Shown here piece by piece: positions 34,227 to 43,076 of a DNA stretch of 64,000 bases. The stretch is from CAZQEZ01 sp964592475. GTDB taxonomy: Bacteria; Bacteroidota; Bacteroidia; Cytophagales; Cyclobacteriaceae. The notes beneath the pieces were generated by a model that saw nothing but the letters and a program-made list of their open reading frames with translations, had not been told where the DNA came from and ran no database searches. The position numbers and the translations under genes were made by a program. The stretch spans positions 1 to 64,000 of the forward strand of contig CAZQEZ010000002.1 of the NCBI GenBank assembly GCA_964592475.1, read 5' to 3'. Each line of letters begins with the position of its first letter. Position 1 is the stretch's first letter.

Positions 34227-34958
34227 TCAAATTTTCCTCTTAAGTTCAAAATGCTTACCCAGATACACTCTTCGTACTTGCTCATCAGCTGCCAAATCTT
34301 CTGCAGTACCAGCTTTCAACAATTTACCTTCAAACATCAAATAGGCCCGATCAGTAATGCTCAATGTTTCATTTACATTATGATCTGTAATAAGTATACC
34401 AATGTTTTTATTTTTTAGGCGAGCCACAATAGTTTGGATTTCCTCTACTGCAATGGGGTCTACTCCGGCAAACGGCTCATCTAAAAGTACAAATTTGGGG
34501 TCTACTGCTAATGCTCTGGCAATTTCTGTTCTCCTTCGTTCTCCTCCCGAAAGCACCATGCCTTTGTTTTTACGCACATGGGTTAAACTGAATTCTTCCA
34601 TTAATGATTCCATTTTTTCTTTTTGTTCAGCCTTCGAAATTCCTGCCATTTCTAATACAGCCATTAGGTTTTCTTCTACTGTGAGTGTTCGAAATACAGA
34701 TGCCTCTTGCGCGAGGTAACCTATCCCTTTTTTTGCTCTTCTGTACATGGGCAGGTCAGTTATGTCTTCCTTGTCAAGGTAAATTTTGCCCTCGTTGGGC
34801 TTTATCAAACCCACAATCATATAAAATGAAGTGGTTTTTCCGGCCCCGTTAGGTCCCAGTAATCCCACAATTTCGCCTTGTGAAACTTCTACTGTTAAGT
34901 CGTTTACTACTGTACGTCGTTTATATTTTTTAATCAGATTTTCCGCGAGTAATTTCAT
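34227..34958 (-). CDS. lptB: LPS export ABC transporter ATPase LptB
   Basis: 243 residues from the ATG at 34958 (MKLLAENLIKKYKRR). Walker A GPNGAGKTT at 35-43, the LptB-type QEASVFRTLTVEENL Q-loop region, signature LSGGERRRTEIARAL, Walker B FVLLDEPFAGVDPIAV and the H-loop ITDHNV are all complete. It drives extraction of LPS from the inner membrane with LptFG and LptC, which are encoded elsewhere. It begins 56 nt after recJ and is followed directly by the GH3-type gene. Confidence 0.96.
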   Translation of the reverse strand: MKLLAENLIKKYKRRTVVNDLTVEVSQGEIVGLLGPNGAGKTTSFYMIVGLIKPNEGKIYLDKEDITDLPMYRRAKKGIGYLAQEASVFRTLTVEENLMAVLEMAGISKAEQKEKMESLMEEFSLTHVRKNKGMVLSGGERRRTEIARALAVDPKFVLLDEPFAGVDPIAVEEIQTIVARLKNKNIGILITDHNVNETLSITDRAYLMFEGKLLKAGTAEDLAADEQVRRVYLGKHFELKRKI

Positions 34959-35014
34959 TGTAATAACTATTAAAATTGGTAACAAGTGAATTGATTTACC
35001 AATTGTAGCAAATA

Positions 35015-36712
35015 TCATTCAATTTTTACGTCTTTAATATTTAATTGTAAATAATTGATTCCGGTATGACTATTTAGTTCAACATTGAATGCCATTTTAA
35101 ATCTCTTTTTTTTCAATTTTGGTGCCAGATAACCAAGACCAAATCCTATAGCTTCCATCGCGTAGTCACTATCATGCTGCCGCACAAACAATTTTAAGTG
35201 CTGCTCCTTTAAAACTTTGGGGTCTCCTTTACATACTAAATTTTCAGCTACAAAAACCGGCTCCATATTATGGGGACCGCAAGGGCCAAATTGTTTTAGA
35301 ATATTATAAAATTTAGCATTTATTCTATCAATTTTGATTTTACTATCAATTTTGATTTGAGGTATTAGTTGATCTTTTAAAATACGTGAAGCCACTACTT
35401 GCTCAAATTTCTTTCTAAACGCTGCCACATTTTGAGCACATAGTGATAAGCCTGCAGCGTATTGATGCCCGCCATATTTGTCAAGCAGATCAGCACACTC
35501 GGTGAGTGCCTCATACAGATTAAAACCTTCTACCGACCGTGCAGAACCTGTAACTACATTTTCATGCTCAGTAAGTATAATGGTAGGTCTGTAATATTTC
35601 TCAATACATCTTGAAGCAACAATCCCAATTACTCCTTTATGCCAATCATTCTTGAATAAAACAGTAGATTTTGCTCCTAATAGTTCAGGATCATTTTCTA
35701 TCATCTTTATTGCTTCTTCAGTAATCGTACTGTCAAAGTTTTTCCGCGTAAGGTTGTGCTCGTTTACCGGCTCTATTAGCTCAAGAGCATGGTCTAAATG
35801 GGTGGCCAAAAGCAATTCTACTGAGCCATATGCATGACCTATCCTGCCAGAGGCATTAATACGTGGACCAATACCAAATACAATTCCTGTAATATCAACA
35901 AGCGACAATCCTGCTGACTTGATTAAAGCCTTTAATCCTGGCCTGGGATTATTGTTTAATAGCTTTAAGCCATGATAAGCCAAAGTCCTATTTTCATCTA
36001 CTATGGGAACAATGTCGGAAGCTATAGAAACTGACACCAGATCCAGATAATTATATACGTCTATTTCACTTTCCATTTGCTGTGACAACCCTTGAATTAG
36101 TTTAAATGCTATTCCACATCCGGAAAGTTCTTTGAATGGATAATTGCAATCATTTTGCTTAGGATCCAAAACAGCGATAGCATCCGGTACATCATTGCCA
36201 GGTAAATGATGATCACAAATGATAAAATCCATGCCATTTTGATTGCCATATGCAACCATTTTCTCAGCCTTTATGCCACAATCAAGCGTTATTACCAAGT
36301 TAATTTCCTGGTTAATCGCATCATCTATTCCTTTTTGAGATACTCCATAGCCTTCTTTATACCTATCAGGAATATAATATTCAACATGAGGATAATGCTG
36401 ACGCAAATAATGATATAATAGTGAGACCGCTGTAGTGCCATCAACATCGTAATCACCGTAGATTAATATTTTTTCCTGATTATTAATTGCTGACAAAACT
36501 CTATTGACAGCTACTGCCATTCCTTTCATTAAAAACGGATCGTGAAGGTGCTGTAATGAAGGACGAAAGAATTGTTTAGCACCGCTAAAGTCCTTAATAT
36601 TTCGCTGAACCAATATACCTGCGAGTATTTTATTAATGTTAATGGCTTTTGCCAATTGAGCAGTGATATCAGGATCAGGATTAGGTAAAAAAGTCCATCT
36701 TTTTTCTATCAT
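35015..36712 (-). CDS. recJ: Single-stranded-DNA exonuclease RecJ
   Basis: 565 residues. DHH-family motifs: DYDVDGTTAVSLLYHYL (about 86-102), INLVITLDCGIKA, IICDHHLPG (DHH near 165) and AVLDPKQNDCNYPFKELSGCGIAFK. The DHHA1 region (GSARSVEGFNLYEAL ... DKYGGHQYAAGLSL) and a C-terminal OB-like part follow. It degrades single-stranded DNA 5' to 3' in recombination, mismatch and base-excision repair. It heads the recJ-lptB-GH3 unit that is usual in Bacteroidota. Confidence 0.96.
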   Translation of the reverse strand: MIEKRWTFLPNPDPDITAQLAKAININKILAGILVQRNIKDFSGAKQFFRPSLQHLHDPFLMKGMAVAVNRVLSAINNQEKILIYGDYDVDGTTAVSLLYHYLRQHYPHVEYYIPDRYKEGYGVSQKGIDDAINQEINLVITLDCGIKAEKMVAYGNQNGMDFIICDHHLPGNDVPDAIAVLDPKQNDCNYPFKELSGCGIAFKLIQGLSQQMESEIDVYNYLDLVSVSIASDIVPIVDENRTLAYHGLKLLNNNPRPGLKALIKSAGLSLVDITGIVFGIGPRINASGRIGHAYGSVELLLATHLDHALELIEPVNEHNLTRKNFDSTITEEAIKMIENDPELLGAKSTVLFKNDWHKGVIGIVASRCIEKYYRPTIILTEHENVVTGSARSVEGFNLYEALTECADLLDKYGGHQYAAGLSLCAQNVAAFRKKFEQVVASRILKDQLIPQIKIDSKIKIDRINAKFYNILKQFGPCGPHNMEPVFVAENLVCKGDPKVLKEQHLKLFVRQHDSDYAMEAIGFGLGYLAPKLKKKRFKMAFNVELNSHTGINYLQLNIKDVKIE

Positions 36713-36806
36713 AGCATTATATCTTCTATTGTAAAAATATTAAATTGATTAGAAAAACTGCAGGATAATTGAATTAAAAACACTTGTATTATTGCCATTA
36801 TTTTGC

Positions 36807-37601
36807 CTAACTATAATGAAAGAAAACAATAGCAAAATACAAAATCAATAAACCATCAAGCCATAAACTATAATAAAATAGTGACCTCTTCCTATCGGAA
36901 CGCCATATTAACAGAAATGAAATAGCGGATACAATAAAAATTATAAAAAAATTTTCATCCCAACTTACTATTAAAATTGTAAAAATCAGCAGAAAAAAAG
37001 AAGCAATCATTTTAGAGTTTTTAAATCCGAAAATCCGAGGCATCGTAATTAATTTATCTTTGATGTCCAGATAAAAATCCCGTATATCAAAAGGAATAGT
37101 TATGGCTAATATAAAACTAAACTGAATCCAGAATAAGTTGCTTACCTTTCTGCTAAATACGCTAATATCTAGTACCAAAGCTGGATAAAAGGAAGACAGG
37201 CTGGCCCAGATGTAGCTTAATATAATGAGCTTGAATAGCGGCACCCTTCTCAATGAGAAGAGTTTTGTTTTTACAAAACTAGCTGGCTTATAAAAAAAAG
37301 AAAGCAAGGCCAGGTGTAACAAGAATAAAACCTCAAACCATGGCACAAAAACAAGTAATGGGATTAAATAGCTTGCATAAACTATAGAAGTTAACACGGG
37401 CTTGAAGGTTAAATTAAAAATGCCCCGATAGGTACCATAGGTTATCCATGTACCGCCTGAAATTAATAAGAAACGCGCTAAACAAAATTGAAAATCGCCC
37501 AATAGTAATGTATAGCCGGTAAGAAAATACAATCCTCCGCCTACTGCAATTACTAATTGCCTATCTACAATCCATTGAAGAAACTTCTTAATGAAATTCA
37601 T
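36807..37601 (-). CDS. UbiA-like prenyltransferase-family membrane protein, first Asp motif absent
   Basis: 264 residues with eight or nine hydrophobic helices. The second UbiA aspartate-rich region is present as IPFDIRDFYLDIKDKLITMPRIFG (DxRDxxxDxxD ... TxPxxxG). The first region, normally NDxxDxxxD, is replaced by TWITYGTYRGI, with no aspartate. Several Bacteroidota proteins of this kind share that loss. The real activity may therefore differ from prenyl transfer. It is separated from the preceding atp operon by a terminator, and recJ follows 95 bp further on. Confidence 0.7.
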   Translation of the reverse strand: MNFIKKFLQWIVDRQLVIAVGGGLYFLTGYTLLLGDFQFCLARFLLISGGTWITYGTYRGIFNLTFKPVLTSIVYASYLIPLLVFVPWFEVLFLLHLALLSFFYKPASFVKTKLFSLRRVPLFKLIILSYIWASLSSFYPALVLDISVFSRKVSNLFWIQFSFILAITIPFDIRDFYLDIKDKLITMPRIFGFKNSKMIASFFLLIFTILIVSWDENFFIIFIVSAISFLLIWRSDRKRSLFYYSLWLDGLLILYFAIVFFHYS

Positions 37602-37603
37602 AA

Positions 37604-37650
37604 TAAAAAAAGCCTGTCTAAATATATAAACTATTTTAGACAGGCTTTTA
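37604..37650. terminator. Terminator of the atp operon
   Basis: AGCCTGTCTAAA (37611-37622) pairs with TTTAGACAGGCT (37635-37646) over 12 bp, with an A run before and a T run after, so it can work in both directions. On the minus strand it ends the operon after atpG. Confidence 0.9.
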
Positions 37651-37666
37651 TTAATGTAAGTATTTT

Positions 37667-38578
37667 TTAGTCCCCGCCCTTTTCCAAAGCATCTGCACCT
37701 GCTACAATTTCTAATATTTCGCTGGTAATAGCTGCCTGGCGAGTACGATTATAAGTAAGTCTTAGCTCTTTCAAAAGATCGCCGGCATTTTCCGTTGCCT
37801 GATCCATAGCTACCATTCTTGCTCCCTGTTCTGAAGCATTAGAATCTAGCACTGCCCTATAAAATTGAACTTTTAGTGCGTTTGGTATAATTTCTGCCAG
37901 TAATTCTTCTTTTGAAGGTTCAAAGATGTAATCAGTTGGGTAAGTATTTTCACTATCTTCATCCAGATTTACTTCTTCTGAAGGGTCAATTGGCAAAAAT
38001 TGTTCATTTCTTAATATTTGAGTAGCGGCATTTTTAAATTCATTGTAAATTATTTCTACCTTGTCGTACTTGCCAGCCAAAAAGCCATCCATTACAACCT
38101 CCGCTACATTTTTTACGCTATCAAAATTAATATCTGCAAGAAGTTCAAAATAATCGGTATTCATTGGATATTCTCTTCTTTTGAAAAAATCTCTGGCTTT
38201 TTTACCAATTACGAGCAACTGAACATTTCCCTTTTCAAATTGATCACGATAATTTTTATTGATAACTGAAATTGTTCTTTTAAAAATGTTATTGTTAAAA
38301 GCTCCGCAAAGTCCTCTATCAGAAGAAATTACCACCAATAATACTTTTTTAGGTTCTCTGTACAAGGTAAATTCACCTACTACACCTAAGTCTGTATCTA
38401 TACCTTCGGCCACCTTCTTTTGCAGGGCTACTAATTTAGCAGCATATGGACGCAATTGCGTGATCATATCCTGCGCTTTACGCAACTTGGATGCCGCCAC
38501 CATTTTCATAGCTTTGGTTATTTGCTGCGTATTTACTACTGAATTGATCCTGTTTTTTACTTCCTTTAAATTGGCCAT
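37667..38578 (-). CDS. atpG: ATP synthase gamma subunit
   Basis: 303 residues. The N-terminal helix MANLKEVKNRINSVVNTQQITKAMKMVAASKLRKAQ and the C-terminal helix ARMVAMDQATENAGDLLKELRLTYNRTRQAAITSEILEIVAGA form the central-stalk coiled coil; SSDRGLCGAFN is the conserved mid-domain. It is the rotating shaft linking F1 and Fo. Last gene of the operon, 8 nt after atpA, followed by a terminator. The acidic DEDSENTYP insert near residue 205 is usual in Bacteroidota. Confidence 0.97.
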   Translation of the reverse strand: MANLKEVKNRINSVVNTQQITKAMKMVAASKLRKAQDMITQLRPYAAKLVALQKKVAEGIDTDLGVVGEFTLYREPKKVLLVVISSDRGLCGAFNNNIFKRTISVINKNYRDQFEKGNVQLLVIGKKARDFFKRREYPMNTDYFELLADINFDSVKNVAEVVMDGFLAGKYDKVEIIYNEFKNAATQILRNEQFLPIDPSEEVNLDEDSENTYPTDYIFEPSKEELLAEIIPNALKVQFYRAVLDSNASEQGARMVAMDQATENAGDLLKELRLTYNRTRQAAITSEILEIVAGADALEKGGD

Positions 38579-38586
38579 AACTTATA

Positions 38587-40167
38587 TTAGCTGCGATAAT
38601 TTTTTGCCAGATCATTTGCTACTTTAGCGAGCGTATTAGTCACCTGATCATCTAATTGGCTATTTCTAATTTTTTCCAATACCTCTTTATGCTCAGCACT
38701 TAATATACTAAGATATTGTTTTTCAAAATCTATTACTTTTTCGACTGGTACAGAATCAATGTATCCTCTGGTGGAGGCAAAAATAATTGCCACCTGCTGC
38801 TCTACAGAAACTGGAGAGTATTGAGGTTGTTTTAATATTTCCACATTTCTTCTTCCTCGTTCTATGGTACGTTTTGTAGCTGGATCCAGGTCTGAGCCAA
38901 ATTTAGCAAAAGCTTCTAATTCTCTAAATTGCGCTTGATCCAGCTTAAGCGTACCAGCAATTTTTTTCATTGGCTTAATCTGAGCTGAACCCCCAACCCT
39001 GGAAACCGAAATTCCTACATTAATGGCTGGCCGTACACCGGAGTTAAACAAATTAGATTCCAGGAATATCTGACCATCGGTAATAGAAATCACGTTGGTA
39101 GGAATATAAGCTGAAACGTCACCGGCTTGGGTTTCAATAATAGGCAACGCGGTTAATGACCCCCCACCTTTCACTAATGGTTTTAATGATTCCGGTAAGT
39201 CATTCATATTTGCGGCGATATCATCATTTTCATTAATTTTCGCTGCTCGTTCCAATAATCTACTATGGAGATAAAAAACGTCTCCTGGATAAGCTTCTCT
39301 ACCAGGAGGACGACGTAAAAGTAATGATACTTCGCGGTAAGCAACGGCTTGTTTAGACAAATCATCATAAACTACTAATGCTGGACGTCCGGTATCCCTA
39401 AAAAATTCTCCAATGGCTGCACCGGCAAAAGGTGCGAAAAATTGCATAGGCGCAGGATCAGATGCTGTAGCAGCTACCACAGTAGTATATGCCATAGCAC
39501 CATTTTTTTCTAAGGCATTAACTATTTGAGCTACGGTAGATGCCTTTTGCCCTACGGCAACATAAATACAGTAAACAGGTTCGCCCTTGTCATAAAATTC
39601 TTTTTGATTGATAATAGTATCTATGGCAATAGCTGTTTTTCCGGTTTGACGGTCACCAATAATTAATTCCCGCTGTCCTCTACCAATCGGAATCATTGAG
39701 TCGATAGCTTTCACACCCGTTTGCATAGGCTCATTTACAGGCCTTCTGTAAATTACACCCGGGGCTTTTCTTTCCAGCGGCATTTCATACAGCTCTCCCT
39801 CAAGCGGCCCTTTACCATCAATAGGCTCGCCCAAAGTATTTATTACTCTTCCATTCATTCCATCGCCTACTTTTATGGAAGCAATCAAACCGGTTCTTTT
39901 TACTGTATCTCCTTCACTGATATCCTCATAGTCTCCTAAAATTACAACTCCTACATTATCTTCTTCAAGGTTTAATACGAGACCTTTGGAGCCATTATTA
40001 AAATCAATGAGTTCACCTGCTTGTGCCTGGCTTAGTCCATAAATACGAGCTACACCATCACCTATTTGTAATACAGTACCTATTTCCTCAAGTTCTGCCT
40101 CTGTACGAAAGTTAGATAATTGCTCTCTTAGTATTGCCGATACTTCATCTGGTCTTACTTCTGCCAT
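38587..40167 (-). CDS. atpA: ATP synthase alpha subunit
   Basis: 526 residues. The N-terminal beta-barrel (MAEVRPDEVSAILREQLSNF ... IGDGVARIYGLSQAQAGELI) is followed by the nucleotide-binding domain with the P-loop GDRQTGKTA, the regulatory segment PPGREAYPGDVFYLHSRLLERAAK and the arginine-finger region INVGISVSRVGGSAQ. It forms the non-catalytic sites of F1. Order atpH-atpA-atpG is conserved. The beta (atpD) and epsilon (atpC) genes are absent here, as in other Bacteroidota where they lie elsewhere. Confidence 0.98.
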   Translation of the reverse strand: MAEVRPDEVSAILREQLSNFRTEAELEEIGTVLQIGDGVARIYGLSQAQAGELIDFNNGSKGLVLNLEEDNVGVVILGDYEDISEGDTVKRTGLIASIKVGDGMNGRVINTLGEPIDGKGPLEGELYEMPLERKAPGVIYRRPVNEPMQTGVKAIDSMIPIGRGQRELIIGDRQTGKTAIAIDTIINQKEFYDKGEPVYCIYVAVGQKASTVAQIVNALEKNGAMAYTTVVAATASDPAPMQFFAPFAGAAIGEFFRDTGRPALVVYDDLSKQAVAYREVSLLLRRPPGREAYPGDVFYLHSRLLERAAKINENDDIAANMNDLPESLKPLVKGGGSLTALPIIETQAGDVSAYIPTNVISITDGQIFLESNLFNSGVRPAINVGISVSRVGGSAQIKPMKKIAGTLKLDQAQFRELEAFAKFGSDLDPATKRTIERGRRNVEILKQPQYSPVSVEQQVAIIFASTRGYIDSVPVEKVIDFEKQYLSILSAEHKEVLEKIRNSQLDDQVTNTLAKVANDLAKNYRS

Positions 40168-40204
40168 TATTATCTTTAATTAATTTTAGATTTTATTTTT
40201 TCAA

Positions 40205-40747
40205 TTAAGCAGTTGTCAAATTTAATTGCAACTCTTTCAAATATGTTTTAATTGAATCATCTATTTGACGATCGCCTACTGTGAGAATGTAGCCTCCAAT
40301 AATATTTTGCGATATTTTTTCTTTTATTCTTACTGTATTTGCACCAGTAGCTCGTTTAACAATTTTTTCAAATTGTGCTTTTAGCTGTTGATCAATCGCG
40401 AAGGTTGTTACTAAAGTAGCTTCTACTATACCCATTTTTTCTTTATACATGGTATAAAAAGCTTGAGCAAGTTCCGGTAGTAGCTGAACCCGGTTTTTTC
40501 TTACCATTATTTCGATAATTGACATGGTAAGCGGTTGTACTTTATTGTCAAAAATTTTCTTTAGAATAGCCGATTTTTTATCCTGGTGTACAATAGGGTT
40601 TTTCAACATCAGGTAAAAATCTCGATTTTCTTCACAAACTTTACCTAGCAAAGCCATGTCTTCAGCTACTTTTTCCATATCATTCTTTTCTTCCGCTAGT
40701 TCAATCAGTGATTTTGCATATCGGGAAGCTACTCTTATATCTGACAT
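40205..40747 (-). CDS. atpH: ATP synthase delta subunit
   Basis: 180 residues. VASRYAKSLIELAEEKN is the conserved N-terminal six-helix-domain start, and the C-terminal half has VEATLVTTFAIDQQLKAQFEKIVKRATGANTVRIKEKISQNIIGGYILTVGDRQIDDSI, the OSCP/delta signature (IIGGxxxxxGDxxxDxS). It connects the peripheral stalk to the top of F1. It follows atpF after 4 nt and precedes atpA after 37 nt. Confidence 0.95.
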   Translation of the reverse strand: MSDIRVASRYAKSLIELAEEKNDMEKVAEDMALLGKVCEENRDFYLMLKNPIVHQDKKSAILKKIFDNKVQPLTMSIIEIMVRKNRVQLLPELAQAFYTMYKEKMGIVEATLVTTFAIDQQLKAQFEKIVKRATGANTVRIKEKISQNIIGGYILTVGDRQIDDSIKTYLKELQLNLTTA

Positions 40748-40751
40748 GGGT

Positions 40752-41246
40752 TTAGTTTAGATTTAAGTCTTTTACAAATTCATCAACCAGTTTTTTCTGA
40801 TCTTCCTGCTGGCTTAGGTTTTTCCTTATCAATTTTTCAGCTATCTCAAGCGAAAATTTAACCACTTGATTCTTTACATCTTTTAAGGCTTCTTGTTTTT
40901 CATTTTCTATTGATACACGAGCATCGTCAACGATTCTTTGGCTAATTTTTTCGGCCTCTTGCTGTGCTTGTTCTTTTATGCTATCAGCCACACCCAAGGC
41001 ATCCTTTAAAAGCTTTTCTCTTTCTTGCCTAGCTTCATCAAGCAGCTTTTCGTTTTCTTCTTTCAGATTTTCCATATCCTGACGTGCAATTTCAGCCGAC
41101 TTCAATGCTTCGTCGATAGAATCGTTTCGCGCTTCAATACCGCTTAAAATTGGTTTCCAGGCAAACTTTTTTAATAGATATAAAACGAACAAAAAAGAGA
41201 CCGCCATCCAAAAAATCAATCCAATACCGGGACTTACTAAATCCAT
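40752..41246 (-). CDS. atpF: ATP synthase b subunit
   Basis: 164 residues. One N-terminal membrane helix (GIGLIFWMAVSFLFVLYLLKKF) is followed by PILSGIEARNDSIDEALKSAE and a long charged helix rich in Glu and Lys up to the end, the right-handed coiled coil of the peripheral stalk. It is preceded by an intercistronic hairpin at 41276-41314 after atpE. Length is usual for the family. Confidence 0.95.
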   Translation of the reverse strand: MDLVSPGIGLIFWMAVSFLFVLYLLKKFAWKPILSGIEARNDSIDEALKSAEIARQDMENLKEENEKLLDEARQEREKLLKDALGVADSIKEQAQQEAEKISQRIVDDARVSIENEKQEALKDVKNQVVKFSLEIAEKLIRKNLSQQEDQKKLVDEFVKDLNLN

Positions 41247-41275
41247 ATTTCTTAAAGTTTAAAAACTAATAGAAT

Positions 41276-41314
41276 TAGCCTGTCCAGACAACCAAATGTT
41301 AATCTGACAGGCTA
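41276..41314. repeat. Intercistronic hairpin between atpE and atpF
   Basis: TAGCCTGTC (41276-41284) and GACAGGCTA (41306-41314) form a perfect 9-bp stem; a further AGA/TCT pairing with one bulged base lengthens it. No T run follows on the transcribed minus strand, so it should not terminate. A stem at this place could set the high c-subunit level by protecting the atpE mRNA end. The stem shares AGCCTGTC / GACAGGCT with the operon terminator at 37611. Confidence 0.65.
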
Positions 41315-41320
41315 AATTTT

Positions 41321-41587
41321 TTAAATACCTGCTACATTTAATGCGATAAGCAAACAAACCACAACCCCAAACAACGCAACACCTTCAATTAAAGCTGCTG
41401 AGATAATCATGGCTGTCTGTACCTTACCACCTGCTTCAGGTTGACGAGCAATAGCTTCCATGGCTTGTCCACCAATTTTACCAATACCAAAACCAGCGCC
41501 TAATGCAACTATTCCGGCACCAATACCGGCTCCCATAATAGCTAAGCTAACATCTAATAAAATAAAATTAAAAATTACATTTAACAT
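41321..41587 (-). CDS. atpE: ATP synthase c subunit
   Basis: 88 residues with two hydrophobic helices. GAGIGAGIVALGAGFGIGKIGGQAMEAIARQPEAGG contains the glycine-rich helix and the RQP loop that contacts gamma and epsilon. The proton-carrying carboxylate is Glu68 (AALIEGVALFG); the residues of the sodium-binding type are not evident, so a proton ring is expected. The gene lies 36 nt after atpB. Confidence 0.96.
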   Translation of the reverse strand: MLNVIFNFILLDVSLAIMGAGIGAGIVALGAGFGIGKIGGQAMEAIARQPEAGGKVQTAMIISAALIEGVALFGVVVCLLIALNVAGI

Positions 41588-41623
41588 GATATTACTATTT
41601 ATATGTAAGTGTGAATAAATTCT

Positions 41624-42688
41624 TTAAATCAATGCCTGATCGGTTTGTTTATCCTCTTCATGATGATGCACTTCTTCTACTGCACCGCCAAAGTACATAG
41701 CAGAAAGCAGTGTAAAAATATATGCTTGAAGCAATGCCACAAACAATTCAAGAAAGTTCATAAATATAGAAAAAGCCACACTTATCGGACTTATGAAAAT
41801 GCTTTCGAAAATAAAAATTAAACTAAACAAACTAAGAATGATGATGTGTCCTGCTGTAATATTAGCAAATAAACGAATCATCAATGAAAACGGCTTGGTG
41901 AACAACCCAATAAATTCAACTATAGGCATTATGGGAATACCATATTTCAGCCACCAGGGAACACCTGGAGTATTAAATACATGGTTCCAATAATGTTTAT
42001 TACCATTGAATTGTGTTATTATAAAGGTAAGTAAAGCAAGTACCCCTGTAACAGCAATATTCCCAGTTACATTGGCTGCTCCGGGCATCAGGCCTAATAT
42101 GTTATTAAACCAAATAAAGAAAAACAGGGTAAGTAAATAAGGCATAAACCGTTTGTACTTGTGAGGCCCTATATTTGGAATCGCTATATCTTCTTTTATA
42201 AATACTATAATTGGCTCAAAAAATGCTTGAATGCCTTTGGGGGCTTGATTTGGGTTTTTATATCTTTTAGCTACACTAGCAAACACCCAAATCAACAATA
42301 TAACACTTATAAATATTTGGGCAACATTTTTAGTAATTGAAAAGTCATATACATTTGCTTCTCCATCTACATGATGAATTTTACCATCTTCTACTAAATA
42401 TCCTTGGTATGGCACCGGTTGTAGATGATCATCAAAAAATGGCCTTGAAGAGGAGAATATTTTAAAACCTTCTGCTTCTGAATATATAATTACTGGTAAA
42501 TAAATTGTAGCACCGTGCCAAAATTCCCAATAATGACTATCAGTAATGTGATTAATTATCAAATCACCAATGTTTTCATCCGCTGCAGCATCTTCATTTC
42601 CATGGTCTTCAGCTGCCCAAGTATGAATAGGCGTTAAGTGTAAAATTATTGCGAAACTTATAAGTAACCTAACCCAATTGTATTGCAT
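41624..42688 (-). CDS. atpB: ATP synthase a subunit
   Basis: 354 residues, longer than E. coli because of an extracytoplasmic N-terminus that begins with a signal-like segment (LLISFAIILHLTPIHTWA) and a histidine- and acid-rich stretch. The conserved channel region SLMIRLFANITAGHIIILSL holds the essential Arg, and LEGFVALLQAYIF-like sequence LFVALLQAYIFTLLSAMYFG follows. The C-terminus is His/Glu-rich (VEEVHHHEEDKQ). It forms the proton half-channels beside the c ring. Confidence 0.95.
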   Translation of the reverse strand: MQYNWVRLLISFAIILHLTPIHTWAAEDHGNEDAAADENIGDLIINHITDSHYWEFWHGATIYLPVIIYSEAEGFKIFSSSRPFFDDHLQPVPYQGYLVEDGKIHHVDGEANVYDFSITKNVAQIFISVILLIWVFASVAKRYKNPNQAPKGIQAFFEPIIVFIKEDIAIPNIGPHKYKRFMPYLLTLFFFIWFNNILGLMPGAANVTGNIAVTGVLALLTFIITQFNGNKHYWNHVFNTPGVPWWLKYGIPIMPIVEFIGLFTKPFSLMIRLFANITAGHIIILSLFSLIFIFESIFISPISVAFSIFMNFLELFVALLQAYIFTLLSAMYFGGAVEEVHHHEEDKQTDQALI

Positions 42689-42695
42689 TATTATT

Positions 42696-43076
42696 TTAAT
42701 TACTGTTGCTATTCAATGATTTCACCAAGGCAACAACTTCGAAAGCTAAATAAATGAAATATAATATTAAAAAATTCAATGAAGCTACTACCGCGTTTCC
42801 CCTATCTACGTATATTATTACAAAAATAATTGTGATACTTAGAAAAAAACGTATCAACATTGAAACAAAATAAAAGGAAGTGAAATCTCCCTCCGTATTT
42901 TTGAGCGCAAATCTAATAAATTGATGATTCAATAGCGATAAAAAAAAGAAATATATTAAAAAATATAATGTATAAGTATATATTAACGAGGGTTCAAAAT
43001 GTTTAATTATTAGCACTACAGCCAATAAAATTAAGGTTAACCCAAAAAGAGCTAAAAAAAAAGATTGTTTTTTCAC
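42696..43076 (-). CDS. Four-helix membrane protein of the atp operon (AtpI-like position)
   Basis: 126 residues from a GTG at 43076 that overlaps the atpZ stop by 4 nt. Four hydrophobic helices (FFLALFGLTLILLAVVLII, TYTLYFLIYFFFLSLL, SFYFVSMLIRFFLSITIIFVIIYV, VVASLNFLILYFIYLAFEVVAL) have few polar residues. Its place between atpZ and atpB, and its size, match the AtpI/Atp1-like proteins thought to assist c-ring assembly or magnesium supply, but the sequence is too diverged to be sure. It ends 7 nt before atpB. Confidence 0.7.
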   Translation of the reverse strand: MKKQSFFLALFGLTLILLAVVLIIKHFEPSLIYTYTLYFLIYFFFLSLLNHQFIRFALKNTEGDFTSFYFVSMLIRFFLSITIIFVIIYVDRGNAVVASLNFLILYFIYLAFEVVALVKSLNSNSN

